A stretch of 10,071 nt of DNA from positions 1 to 10,071 of the forward strand of contig PFOA01000038.1 of the NCBI GenBank assembly GCA_002792275.1, in the 5' to 3' direction. Shown piece after piece: positions 1 through 7,339 of this stretch. The stretch comes from Candidatus Saccharibacteria bacterium CG_4_10_14_0_2_um_filter_52_9 (lineage in GTDB: Bacteria > Patescibacteriota > Saccharimonadia > Saccharimonadales > UBA4665). Each line of letters begins with the position of its first letter. Within the stretch, counting starts at the first letter, position 1. The position numbers were made by a program, and so were the translations under genes. A model generated the notes under the pieces. The model did no database searches. It saw only the letters and a list, made by a program, of their open reading frames with translations, and was not told where the DNA came from.

Positions 1-189
1 GCAGATCCCTTGCAAATGTACCTCTGCGACATCATGACCGCCGCCGTCAACATTGTCGGCAACCCGTCTATCAGCTTGCCGGCCGGCACCAGCGAGGGCT
101 TACCAGTTGGCCTACAGCTGATGGCACCCTCCAAGGCCGACCACCAGCTGTTGTCGCTGGCTAAGCAGGCCGAGGAGTTGCTGGTATGA
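1..189 (+). CDS. gatA: Asp/Glu-tRNA(Asn/Gln) amidotransferase subunit A, C-terminal 62 residues (5' truncated by window edge)
   Basis: This is the 3' end of gatA, read in frame from base 1 to a TGA at 187-189. GatA is the amidase subunit of GatCAB; it releases ammonia from glutamine for conversion of Glu-tRNA(Gln) or Asp-tRNA(Asn) to the correct aminoacyl-tRNA in the cytoplasm. The visible residues include DPLQMYLCDI near the start and then NPSISLPAG and GLPVGLQLM, which are the conserved C-terminal motifs of the amidase-signature family in GatA. The catalytic Ser-cisSer-Lys triad lies upstream of the window and cannot be judged. The stop overlaps the next start as ATGA, and gatB follows after one small gene, which supports the assignment. 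Other amidase-signature enzymes share part of this motif, but the gatB neighbour makes GatA the clear choice. Confidence 0.93.
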   Translation, partial: ADPLQMYLCDIMTAAVNIVGNPSISLPAGTSEGLPVGLQLMAPSKADHQLLSLAKQAEELLV

Positions 190-545
190 GTTTCTTCCGC
201 CGCAAAAAGGCTCCCAATATCGAAAAGTTTACCGAACGTTGGGTGTCCCTGCAAAAGCTCTGTTCCAGCCGCAAGACCTGGCCGCAGGCGATTATCGAAG
301 CCGACGACCTGCTCGACGAAGCCCTGCGCTGTAATCGCTATAAAGGCAAGTCGACCGGCGAGCGCCTGGTAGCGGCTCAGCATAACCTAAGCAGTAACGA
401 CACCATCTGGGTCGGTCACAAGCTAAGCAAAAAAGTTGCCGAAGATAATCTCGACGTCCGCACCCTTAAAAAGAAGGATATGGTGGTAGCTCTGTCGGGC
501 TTCCGCCAGGCCTTACGCGATCTGGGGGCGTTAAAAAATGATTGA
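186..545 (+). CDS. Small HEPN-like patescibacterial protein of unknown function, inside the gat operon
   Basis: The function is unknown. The 119-residue soluble protein has a basic N-terminus (residues 1-9), then a helical pattern: FTERWVSLQKL (15-25), QAIIEADDLLDEAL (34-47), YKGKSTGERL (52-61), IWVGHKL (74-80) and a C-terminal helix GFRQALRDLGAL (105-116). This resembles, from memory, a recurrent patescibacterial family whose segment after HK reads like RNxIAHE, matching the R-x4-H signature of HEPN RNases. Here the segment is SKKVAED (81-87), so the expected Arg and His are Ser81 and Glu86, suggesting a non-catalytic member. The start overlaps the gatA stop (ATGA) and a Shine-Dalgarno GAGGAG lies at 172-177, 8 nt upstream. 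The 3' end overlaps gatB by 8 bases. Tight coupling on both sides suggests co-expression with the amidotransferase; a structural role there is only a guess. Confidence 0.85.
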   Translation: MSFFRRKKAPNIEKFTERWVSLQKLCSSRKTWPQAIIEADDLLDEALRCNRYKGKSTGERLVAAQHNLSSNDTIWVGHKLSKKVAEDNLDVRTLKKKDMVVALSGFRQALRDLGALKND

Positions 546-1980
546 CTCTGCAACCCGCGCCAAATACACCACCACCATCGGTATTGAGTGCCACGTACAA
601 CTCAAAACCAAAACCAAGCTGTTCGCCGCCGTTGGCAACGATGCCCGCGAAGCGCCGCCCAACACGCTTGTCAGCCACATCTGCTTTGGCCTGCCCGGCG
701 CCTTGCCGGTGCTAAACAAAGAAGCCCTGACTCTGGCCACCCGCGCCGCCTTTGCTCTTGGTACCGAGCCGGAACGCTTCAGTAAATTCGACCGCAAACA
801 CTATTTTTATCCCGATCTGCCCAAAGGTTACCAGATCAGCCAGTACGACCAGCCGATTATTGGCAAGGGTGAAATTATGATCGAAGTTAACGGCCAGCCC
901 AAAAAAGTTGGTATTACCCGCGCCCACCTGGAAGAAGACGCCGGCAAGAGTACTCACCCCGAAGGCAGTGACTATAGCCTGATCGATCTTAACCGCGCCG
1001 GCACGCCGCTGTTAGAAATCGTCAGCGAACCCGATATGCACTCCAGCGCCGAGGCCAAGGCCTACGCCCACGAACTCTACCTGCGCATGCGCTACGCCGA
1101 TGTGTCCGACGCCAACCTGTACTACGGCAACATGCGCTTCGACGTCAATGTCAGCGTCAGCAAAACCAAAGAACTAGGCATACGTTCCGAAACCAAAAAC
1201 CTCAACAGTTTCCGCAGTGTTGAAAAGGCCGTTGACTACGAGGTAACCCGCCAGATCGAACGCCTCGAAAAAGGCGAACGTATAATCCAGGAAACCCGCG
1301 GCTGGGACGACGCCAAGCAAAAGTCATTCTCCCAGCGCAGTAAAGAAAACGCCGACGATTACCGCTACATGCCCGACCCCGACATCCCGCCCATCATCAT
1401 CGAACCGGCCTTTGTAGCCAAAATCAAAGCCGTGATGCCCGAACTCCCCGACGATTACCGTGCCAAATTCAAAGCCCTGGACATGGACGCCGTGGTTATC
1501 GAAGATATCATCGCCGTGCCGGAAACCGCCAAGCTGGTTTCCCGGATTCTCGGCAAAAGCAATGCCGGGCACGCCCGCCGCGTAGCTTTCTGGATGATGC
1601 AGCCCACAAGCGACGAAGACACGCAAACTGAGGCAAGACTGGCCGTATCGGACGAAGAACTTATTAAGCTGTCAGAGATGGTATCAACTAACAAACTGAG
1701 CTCCACCGCCGGAAAAGACGTTCTGGCCGAGTTATTGAAAAAGGGCGGTGACCCAGAAAAAATCGCCGCCGATAAGAACCTGCTCCAGGTCTCTGACGAG
1801 GGCGAGATCGCCAAAATCGTCCAGAAAGTTTTGGTTGACAACGCCGCGGCCGCCGAAGACGTCAAAAAAGGCGAAATGAAAGCTATCGGTTTCCTGGTTG
1901 GCCAGGTCATGAAGGAATCAAAAGGCAAGGCTAATCCTTCACTAGCCCAAGAATTGATTAAGAAGCAGCTTGGTCAATAA
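538..1980 (+). CDS. gatB: Asp/Glu-tRNA(Asn/Gln) amidotransferase subunit B
   Basis: GatB is the kinase/tRNA-binding subunit of GatCAB. It phosphorylates the side chain of misacylated Glu-tRNA(Gln) or Asp-tRNA(Asn) and transfers ammonia channelled from GatA. At 480 residues it has the usual family length. Visible hallmarks are IGIECHVQLKTKTKLF near the N-terminus, CFGLPGALPVLN, HYFYPDLPKGYQISQYDQP, HLEEDAGKSTH, DLNRAGTPLLEIVSEPD and ETKNLNSFRSVEKA, all typical of the catalytic domain. A helical region and a C-terminal YqeY-like tRNA-binding domain follow (roughly residues 330-480). The ATG lies within the end of the preceding gene (8-base overlap); the only Shine-Dalgarno candidate is a G-run at 524-528, so translational coupling is likely. 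No strong terminator follows in the 83-base gap. gatC is not in the window. Confidence 0.97.
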   Translation: MIDSATRAKYTTTIGIECHVQLKTKTKLFAAVGNDAREAPPNTLVSHICFGLPGALPVLNKEALTLATRAAFALGTEPERFSKFDRKHYFYPDLPKGYQISQYDQPIIGKGEIMIEVNGQPKKVGITRAHLEEDAGKSTHPEGSDYSLIDLNRAGTPLLEIVSEPDMHSSAEAKAYAHELYLRMRYADVSDANLYYGNMRFDVNVSVSKTKELGIRSETKNLNSFRSVEKAVDYEVTRQIERLEKGERIIQETRGWDDAKQKSFSQRSKENADDYRYMPDPDIPPIIIEPAFVAKIKAVMPELPDDYRAKFKALDMDAVVIEDIIAVPETAKLVSRILGKSNAGHARRVAFWMMQPTSDEDTQTEARLAVSDEELIKLSEMVSTNKLSSTAGKDVLAELLKKGGDPEKIAADKNLLQVSDEGEIAKIVQKVLVDNAAAAEDVKKGEMKAIGFLVGQVMKESKGKANPSLAQELIKKQLGQ

Positions 1981-2047
1981 ACCTGACCTACCACTCCTTT
2001 CGGGTCTTAATAATTTAAGCCTGCAGATGAAGGTCTGGGTTCGGGCG

Positions 2048-2056
2048 TGGTACAAT
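2048..2056 (+). promoter_or_regulatory. Extended -10 promoter of galU, predicted leaderless start
   Basis: TGGTACAAT fits an extended -10 (TGn followed by TACAAT at 2051-2056). No convincing -35 is visible. Counting 7 nt past the hexamer puts transcription start at about 2063, one base before the galU ATG at 2064. No Shine-Dalgarno sequence lies between gatB and this ATG, in keeping with a leaderless mRNA. The rest of the 1981-2063 gap shows no terminator with a U-tract. Confidence 0.6.
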
Positions 2057-2063
2057 TCTTACG

Positions 2064-2957
2064 ATGAGTCAGCCTAAAGTTACTAAAGCCATCATCGCCG
2101 CGGCCGGTTTCGGCACGCGTTTTTTGCCGCAAACCAAGGCCATGCCTAAAGAGATGCTACCCCTGGTAGACAAGCCGATTATCCAGGTTATTGTCGAAGA
2201 ACTGGTGGGTGCGGGTATTACCGACATTGTTATCGTTACCGGTTATCACAAGCGCACTATCGAAGATCATTTTGATCACATTGGCGCCGATCTTAAGAAC
2301 AACCTCGAAGAAGCCGGCAAAAAAGAGCTTTTGGAAGCCACCGAGCGTATCTCCGGTTTGGCCAACTTTGCCTACTTGCGTCAAAAGGGCCCCTACGGCA
2401 CCGGCACGCCATTACTAAATGCCGCCCACCTTATAGGCGACGAGTCGTTTATTTATACCTTTGCTGACGACTTTGTGGCTGCCAAACCCAGCCGCTTTGT
2501 CCAAATGCTGGCCGCCCAACACGAGCGTGGCGGTTCGGTCATTACCTGCGTTCGCCGTGACGGCGATGAGGACTACAAACGCTACGGTTATGTAGACGGC
2601 AAGGAAATTACCCCCGGCTTAATAGATATGACGACGATTGTAGAAAAGCCCGGCAAGGAAAACGCCCCCTCCGACCTGGCTTCCGTCAGCGGCTATGTAT
2701 TTGAACCGATAATGATCTACTACTTGCAGAAACAGCGTGAAACCTACGACCCGGCAAGCGGTGAATTCATGATCCAGGAAGCTATGCAGAAAATGATTGA
2801 GGACGGGCAGCATATTTACGGCTGTGAAATCCAGAACGGCACCTATTATGACACCGGTAACCCCTTGGAATACCTAAAAACGGTTTTCAATTTTGCCATG
2901 CAACGTCCGGACATCGGCTCCGACCTGACCAAGTATCTAAAGGGTAAATTACAATAA
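2064..2957 (+). CDS. galU: UTP--glucose-1-phosphate uridylyltransferase
   Basis: The enzyme makes UDP-glucose from UTP and glucose-1-phosphate, a cytoplasmic step feeding surface glycan synthesis. The 297-residue length matches bacterial GalU. The nucleotide-binding signature AAGFGTRFLPQTKAMPKEML spans residues 13-32. Further family motifs are the Asp pair in FADDFV (133-138), VEKP (193-196, with the Lys typical of sugar-1-phosphate binding) and GTYYDTGNPLEYL (259-271). All key positions look intact. The related RmlA/RfbA glucose-1-phosphate thymidylyltransferases share the fold, but the FLPxTKAxPKEMLP form and the C-terminal region are GalU-type. It appears to be its own transcription unit, driven by the extended -10 just upstream, although read-through from gatB cannot be excluded. 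Confidence 0.96.
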   Translation: MSQPKVTKAIIAAAGFGTRFLPQTKAMPKEMLPLVDKPIIQVIVEELVGAGITDIVIVTGYHKRTIEDHFDHIGADLKNNLEEAGKKELLEATERISGLANFAYLRQKGPYGTGTPLLNAAHLIGDESFIYTFADDFVAAKPSRFVQMLAAQHERGGSVITCVRRDGDEDYKRYGYVDGKEITPGLIDMTTIVEKPGKENAPSDLASVSGYVFEPIMIYYLQKQRETYDPASGEFMIQEAMQKMIEDGQHIYGCEIQNGTYYDTGNPLEYLKTVFNFAMQRPDIGSDLTKYLKGKLQ

Positions 2958-2973
2958 AGTAGCTAAATAGTTA

Positions 2974-2979
2974 TATAAT
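2974..2979 (+). promoter_or_regulatory. -10 box (TATAAT) of the small membrane-protein pair, predicted leaderless start
   Basis: A consensus TATAAT lies in a very AT-rich 28-base gap after galU. Standard spacing puts +1 at 2986, exactly the A of the next ATG. No Shine-Dalgarno is present. A -35 is not obvious; TTACAA at 2949 is a weak candidate. Confidence 0.6.
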
Positions 2980-2985
2980 AATATT

Positions 2986-3237
2986 ATGAGTACTACCGAC
3001 ACCGTTCTAGTAATAATCCTGACCAGCCTCCTGAGTCTGTTTTTTATCATTTGCATCGTCCTGACTGTCGCCTTGGTTAAGCTCGTCAAGAGCGTACAGC
3101 GAGTAGTTGTTAAGGCCGAAGACGTTGTCGATTCCGTAGAATCGGCCGCCGAAGTCTTTAAAGACACCCAAGGCCGCCTGGCACTGTTCAAGCTGATCCG
3201 TAATATTATCAAATTAACTCATAAGGGACGAAAATGA
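2986..3237 (+). CDS. Single-pass membrane protein with short amphipathic tail (DUF948-like)
   Basis: The 83-residue protein has no recognised enzymatic motif. Residues about 7-32 form a strongly hydrophobic membrane segment (VLVIILTSLLSLFFIICIV and onward), followed by a charged amphipathic helix KSVQRVVVKAEDVVDSVESA (35-54) and a basic end (HKGRK). The layout, an N-terminal anchor followed by a heptad-like tail, resembles DUF948/YoxC-type proteins, often found beside YtxH-like proteins; this is an assignment by style, not by signature. The ATG sits exactly at the predicted +1 of the TATAAT upstream. The stop overlaps the next start by 4 bases (ATGA), so the two are probably made together. 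Confidence 0.82.
   Translation: MSTTDTVLVIILTSLLSLFFIICIVLTVALVKLVKSVQRVVVKAEDVVDSVESAAEVFKDTQGRLALFKLIRNIIKLTHKGRK
3223..3228 (+). promoter_or_regulatory. Shine-Dalgarno (AAGGGA) for the YtxH-like gene
   Basis: AAGGGA ends 5 nt before the ATG at 3234. It supports that start rather than the internal ATG at 3270, and shows that this genome uses Shine-Dalgarno signals for internal genes of an operon. Confidence 0.6.
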
Positions 3238-3659
3238 TTATCCGAAGAGAAAACCGTCGCCGTGAAACCATGAAGCGAGTTGCCGTAGGCAGTACTATCG
3301 CCGCCGCCGCCGGCTACCTGGCCGGACTGTTGACTGCTCCCAAACCCGGTAAGCAAACCCGCCAAGACATTAAAAAAGCCGCCGATAAGAGCCTGGCGGA
3401 AGCCGAGAAAGACCTCAAAAAACTGCACACCGAGCTCGACAAAGTTATCAAGCAAGCCAAAACTCAAGGTAGGAAAGCCGGCGTTAAAGCCCAAAAAGAA
3501 ATGACCGTCGTACTGGAAAAGGCCAAAGACAGCAAAGAAAAGGCTCGCGAGGTCCTAAGCGCCATCCACGAAGGTGACGCCGAAGACAAAGACCTCAAAA
3601 AGGCCATCAAAGACGCCAACGACGCTATCGCCAACCTCAAAACCTACCTCAAAAAATAG
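3234..3659 (+). CDS. YtxH-like membrane-anchored coiled-coil protein
   Basis: The 141-residue protein has a basic N-terminus, a short hydrophobic glycine/alanine segment (about residues 16-34, including AAAAGYLAGLLTAP) and the YtxH signature APKPGKQTRQDI (35-46). A long, Lys/Glu/Ala-rich region predicted to be helical or coiled-coil runs from about residue 47 to the end. YtxH-family proteins are small envelope-associated proteins linked in Firmicutes to general stress, without a known catalytic activity. The start at 3234 is chosen because it forms an ATGA overlap with the preceding gene and has a good Shine-Dalgarno. An alternative Met at residue 13 (3270) would give a more typical YtxH N-terminus. 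It probably acts together with its membrane-anchored neighbour; the partner relationship is inferred from the operon only. Confidence 0.85.
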   Translation: MIIRRENRRRETMKRVAVGSTIAAAAGYLAGLLTAPKPGKQTRQDIKKAADKSLAEAEKDLKKLHTELDKVIKQAKTQGRKAGVKAQKEMTVVLEKAKDSKEKAREVLSAIHEGDAEDKDLKKAIKDANDAIANLKTYLKK

Positions 3660-3679
3660 CCACTCTCTGCGCGGCCATC

Positions 3680-3688
3680 TGTTATAAT
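3680..3688 (+). promoter_or_regulatory. Extended -10 promoter of dnaE
   Basis: TGTTATAAT is a consensus extended -10 (TGn followed by TATAAT at 3683-3688). The predicted +1 is about 3695, leaving a leader of about 26 nt before the TTG at 3721. Unlike the galU and 2986 promoters, this one yields a leadered mRNA. Confidence 0.6.
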
Positions 3689-3711
3689 TAAGGTGATAAC
3701 TAAGGGTTCTT

Positions 3712-3716
3712 GAGGG
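3712..3716 (+). promoter_or_regulatory. Shine-Dalgarno (GAGGG) deciding the TTG start of dnaE
   Basis: GAGGG ends 4 nt before the TTG at 3721. No ATG or GTG exists in frame between the upstream stop at 3697 and the conserved PHP motif, so TTG (or a rarer ATT at 3718) must be the start. The close spacing and the TTG both suggest modest initiation. Confidence 0.5.
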
Positions 3717-3720
3717 TATT

Positions 3721-6700
3721 TTGGCCAATAAAAAAACGGCGCTCGGCGCCAGTGATTATGTACACCTGCATAATCACACCCAATACAGCCTGCTCGACGG
3801 ATTAACCAAGATTCCGGAGCTGGTCAAACATGTAAAAGCCTCTGGCATGACGGCCGTGGCCATGACCGATCACGGTACGCTCAGCGGTGCCATCGAGTTT
3901 TATAAAGAGTCCAAGGCGGCCGGTATCAAGCCCATTGTTGGCATGGAGGCCTACGTGGCGGCGCGTAGCCTATATGATCGCGATCCGGCCAAGGACAAAC
4001 AGAATTACCACATTACTCTGCTGGCCATGAACAAAGAGGGCTATCAGAACCTGATGGCCTTATCGACCATCGCCAACCTGGAGGGTTTTTATTACAAACC
4101 GCGCATCGACCGCGAACTGCTGGCCACCCACAATGAGGGTCTGATCTGCCTCAGCGGTTGCGCCAGCAGTGAGGTCGGCGACGCTCTGCGCCAGGGGCAA
4201 TACGATCAGGCCAAGCAAATCGCCGAATGGTACAAAGACGCCTTTGGCGACCGCTACTATCTGGAGTTCCAGGATCACGGCCACCCCAACCACACCAGCA
4301 TGTGGGACGAGCAGGAGGCCATTAACCGGCAGCTGTTACAGCTCAGCAAAGAGCTCGACATTCCGGGGGTCGTAACCTGTGATGCCCACTATCTTAAGCA
4401 TGAAGACCAGGACGCCCACGAAATCCTGCTCTGTGTCCAAACCGGCTCCTTCCTGAGTGACGACAAGCGCATGAGCCTCAAAGATTTTGAACTGCATGTC
4501 ACCGATCCCGAAGAGGTCATTGAGCGTTGGGGCAAAGACCACCCGGATTTTATCACTAACACCCGGGCGATTGCCGACCGCTGTGATCTACAGCTCAAGC
4601 TGGGCAAAATTCTGATCCCCAAGTTTCCGGTGCCTGATGGCGAGACCGAAAGCACCTATCTGGAAAAACTGGTTTACCGCGGCCTGGCCTGGCGTTACGG
4701 CGGCATCAAAGAGGCCAAGGCGTCCAAGCTCAAAGTACCGGCCGCCAAAAAGACCCTGCCGCCCAACATCCTGGAACGCGCCGAATACGAACTGGGCGTT
4801 ATCGATAAAATGGGCTTTAACGGTTATTTTCTGATCATTTCCGACTTTATTAACTGGGGTAAAGACCAAGGTATCGTGTTTGGCCCGGGGCGGGGCAGTG
4901 CCGCCGGTTCAATCATCTCTTACGGCCTCAAGATTACCGAACTCGATCCCATGCGATACGACCTGCTGTTCGAGCGTTTTTTGAACCCCGACCGTATCAG
5001 CATGCCCGATGTTGACATCGATATCCAGGACACCCGCCGCGCCGAAGTTATTCAGTACTGCGTCGATAAATATGGCAAGGAACGGGTGGCCAACATCGTT
5101 ACCTTTGGCCGGATGGCCGCCCGCAACGCCGTGCGTGACGTGGCCCGCGTGCTACAAGTGCCCTACGCCGAGGCCGACCGCCTGGCCAAGATGATTCCGC
5201 CACCGGTACAGGGGCGGCACATCTTGCTGGCCACCTCAATCAAAAAGGATCGCCAGCTCAAGCAGGAGTACGAAACCAACGAAACTGCCAAAACTGTCTT
5301 TGACCTGGCCGTACAGATGGAAGGCACCATTCGTTCGCACGGCGTACACGCCGCCGGTGTGGTGATTGCGCCGGAAGACATCGTTTACTACACACCGCTG
5401 GAAATGGCTCAAAAGGGCGTGGTGGCCACCCAGTACTCGATGGGTCCGATCGAAGACCTTGGCCTGCTCAAGATGGACTTTTTGGGCCTTAGCAACCTGA
5501 CGATTATCAATAATGCTCTGCGGATTATCAAGCGCGTTTACGGCAAAGATATAGATATCAACTCCGTGCCGCTGGACGACGAAAAAACCCTGGAGCTGTT
5601 CCGAAAGGGTGACACCACCGGTGTTTTCCAGTTCGAATCAGCCGGCATGAAGCGCTACCTGAAAGTACTCAAGCCGACAGCCTTTGACGACCTGATTGCC
5701 ATGAACGCTCTCTACCGCCCCGGCCCGATGCAGTTTATAGACGATTTTATTGACCGCAAACACGGCAAGAAAAAGATTATTTACGAGCACGAGGGTCTTA
5801 AGGCGGCTTTGGAAAGCACCTACGGTATTCTGGTTTATCAGGAACAGTTTATGCAGATCAGTAAGGATATGTGCGGCTTCACCGGCGGCCAGGCCGACAC
5901 CTTGCGCAAGGCGATTGGTAAAAAACAGCGCGACACCATGGCTAAGATGAAGACGGCCTTTATCGACGGCATGATCGAGCATAGCAAGGTCGAGCGACGC
6001 TTTGCCGAGAAGTTCTGGGCTCAACTGGAAGCCTTCGCCGACTACTGTTTCAACAAGTCGCACTCCGCCTGTTACGCCACCATTGCCCACCAGACGGCCT
6101 ACCTCAAGGCGCACTACCCGGCGGCCTTTATGGCGGCGCTTATGACCAGCGATTATGACGATACCGACCGCCTGGCGATTGAAATCACCGAATGTAAGCA
6201 CATGGGCATCACTGTACTGCCACCGGATGTTAATGAATCGTTCGTGGAGTTTGCGGTGGTGCCCGGCGAACAGCAAATCCGCTTTGGCATGGCGGCCATC
6301 AAAAATGTTGGCACCGGTGCCGTTGAGGAGATTCTGCGCGCCCGTCCGGAAGCTGGCTTTGACAGCCTGGAAGACTTTCTGGGTCTGGTTAATTCGCGTG
6401 TCGTTAACCGCAAAGCCATGGAAAGCCTGGCCAAGGCCGGCGCCTTCGACCGCTATGGCCACCGCGGTACACTACTGCATAACCTGGATCTGATTCTGGC
6501 TTACGCCGCTCGTCTGCAAAAGCAGGCCAGCAGTGGCCAAACCGACATTTTCGGCAATGCCGTAGAGGGTGTAGCCATGGAGCAGCCCCGTCTGGAACTG
6601 CAGGCGCCGCCTCAGCAAATTGACGACCGCGAACAGCTGGTTTGGGAGCGCGAACTGCTTGGCTTGTATCTTAGCCAGCACCCGCTGGAACTATTTGAAA

Positions 6701-7338
6701 CTATTCTGGCTGAGCAGACGGTGCCGCTTAACACCATAACCATTGAGCACGATGGCAAAGCTGTTGCGATCGGCGGCGCCATCGCCGACGTGCGTGAAAT
6801 AACCACCAAAAACGGCCAGCGCATGGCCTTTGTGAAGATCGAAGACCAGTTCGGCGAAATTGAAGCCATTCTGTTCCCCAACAGCTACCAGCAAACGGTC
6901 GGCCTATGGGAGCGCGACCGGGTGGTGCTGATCCGCGGCAAGGTCAATGCCCGCGACAAAGAAGGCAACCAGGCCGCCGAGGTAAAAATCATGGTCGATG
7001 ACGCCCGTGAAATCACCAGCCAGCAGGCTTCGGCATATGAGGCCACCGGCAAAAAGGCCCGCACTCCTAAAGCCCGCCCGGCGGCCGTTAAGATGGCCGC
7101 CGCCAAGCCAGTTAGCGAGCGCGTCTACATCCGCCTAGCCAACACCAGCGATCAAGAAACTCTACTATCGCTAAAACAGACTATCGACAGCCACCAGGGC
7201 GAAACCGAAGTGGTGCTGGTACTCGGCGAAGCCGCCAGCAAACAGGCCATCAAACTACCAGGTGGGATTGATCGCCAGAGCGACGGTGTGGTAAAGCTCC
7301 AGGAACTAGTCGGCGCCGACAACCTGGTAATTAAATAG
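3721..7338 (+). CDS. dnaE: DNA polymerase III subunit alpha (DnaE1 type) with apparently intact PHP domain
   Basis: This is the replicative polymerase catalytic subunit, 1205 residues, starting at TTG. The N-terminal PHP domain (about 12-290) retains metal-binding candidates H15, H17, D50, H51, E76, H97, C147, D221 and H223. The polymerase core carries the palm aspartates in PDVDIDI (D432 and D434) and KMDFLGL (D586), plus GPGRGSAAGS in the palm/thumb region. QTDIF at 940-944 fits a beta-clamp binding motif. An OB-fold with GGAIADVREITTKNGQRMAF and DQFGEIEAILFP follows, then a Lys/Ala/Pro-rich linker (about 1103-1125) and a C-terminal domain beginning RVYIRLAN. The length and domain order match the DnaE1 class rather than PolC (no inserted exonuclease) or the error-prone DnaE2. 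The stop lies 1 bp from the convergent gene. Confidence 0.98.
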   Translation: MANKKTALGASDYVHLHNHTQYSLLDGLTKIPELVKHVKASGMTAVAMTDHGTLSGAIEFYKESKAAGIKPIVGMEAYVAARSLYDRDPAKDKQNYHITLLAMNKEGYQNLMALSTIANLEGFYYKPRIDRELLATHNEGLICLSGCASSEVGDALRQGQYDQAKQIAEWYKDAFGDRYYLEFQDHGHPNHTSMWDEQEAINRQLLQLSKELDIPGVVTCDAHYLKHEDQDAHEILLCVQTGSFLSDDKRMSLKDFELHVTDPEEVIERWGKDHPDFITNTRAIADRCDLQLKLGKILIPKFPVPDGETESTYLEKLVYRGLAWRYGGIKEAKASKLKVPAAKKTLPPNILERAEYELGVIDKMGFNGYFLIISDFINWGKDQGIVFGPGRGSAAGSIISYGLKITELDPMRYDLLFERFLNPDRISMPDVDIDIQDTRRAEVIQYCVDKYGKERVANIVTFGRMAARNAVRDVARVLQVPYAEADRLAKMIPPPVQGRHILLATSIKKDRQLKQEYETNETAKTVFDLAVQMEGTIRSHGVHAAGVVIAPEDIVYYTPLEMAQKGVVATQYSMGPIEDLGLLKMDFLGLSNLTIINNALRIIKRVYGKDIDINSVPLDDEKTLELFRKGDTTGVFQFESAGMKRYLKVLKPTAFDDLIAMNALYRPGPMQFIDDFIDRKHGKKKIIYEHEGLKAALESTYGILVYQEQFMQISKDMCGFTGGQADTLRKAIGKKQRDTMAKMKTAFIDGMIEHSKVERRFAEKFWAQLEAFADYCFNKSHSACYATIAHQTAYLKAHYPAAFMAALMTSDYDDTDRLAIEITECKHMGITVLPPDVNESFVEFAVVPGEQQIRFGMAAIKNVGTGAVEEILRARPEAGFDSLEDFLGLVNSRVVNRKAMESLAKAGAFDRYGHRGTLLHNLDLILAYAARLQKQASSGQTDIFGNAVEGVAMEQPRLELQAPPQQIDDREQLVWERELLGLYLSQHPLELFETILAEQTVPLNTITIEHDGKAVAIGGAIADVREITTKNGQRMAFVKIEDQFGEIEAILFPNSYQQTVGLWERDRVVLIRGKVNARDKEGNQAAEVKIMVDDAREITSQQASAYEATGKKARTPKARPAAVKMAAAKPVSERVYIRLANTSDQETLLSLKQTIDSHQGETEVVLVLGEAASKQAIKLPGGIDRQSDGVVKLQELVGADNLVIK
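7299..7327 (+). terminator. GC-rich hairpin at the 3' end of dnaE, possible transcript-end structure
   Basis: CCAGG at 7299-7303 pairs with CCTGG at 7323-7327 around an inner 12-bp palindrome GTCGGCGCCGAC (7309-7320). It lies inside the last codons of dnaE and is followed by AT-rich sequence (TAATTAAATAG) but no U-run, so it is not a standard intrinsic terminator. It is the only hairpin seen at the convergent junction. Being coding sequence, it may be accidental. Confidence 0.22.
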
Positions 7339-7339
7339 C

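Noticed and set aside
1455..1928. 157-codon minus-strand frame inside gatB
   Set aside because: It is Ser/Ala-rich low-complexity translation antisense to the conserved GatB C-terminal region, without a promoter or ribosome site.
1989..2052. Inverted repeat TACCAC / GTGGTA in the gatB-galU gap
   Set aside because: Only 6 bp with a 52-nt spacer and no U-tract; expected by chance and not convincing as a terminator or operator.
5638..6462. 274-codon open frame on the minus strand inside dnaE
   Set aside because: It lies fully antisense to the conserved DnaE polymerase core, shows no recognisable motif or start signal, and is explained by the GC-rich codon pattern of dnaE.
3721..7338. Possible intein or inserted domain in dnaE because of its length (1205 residues)
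   Set aside because: Motifs follow in normal DnaE1 order with normal spacing; the length is explained by the C-terminal OB-fold, linker and terminal domain, and no splicing motifs are visible.
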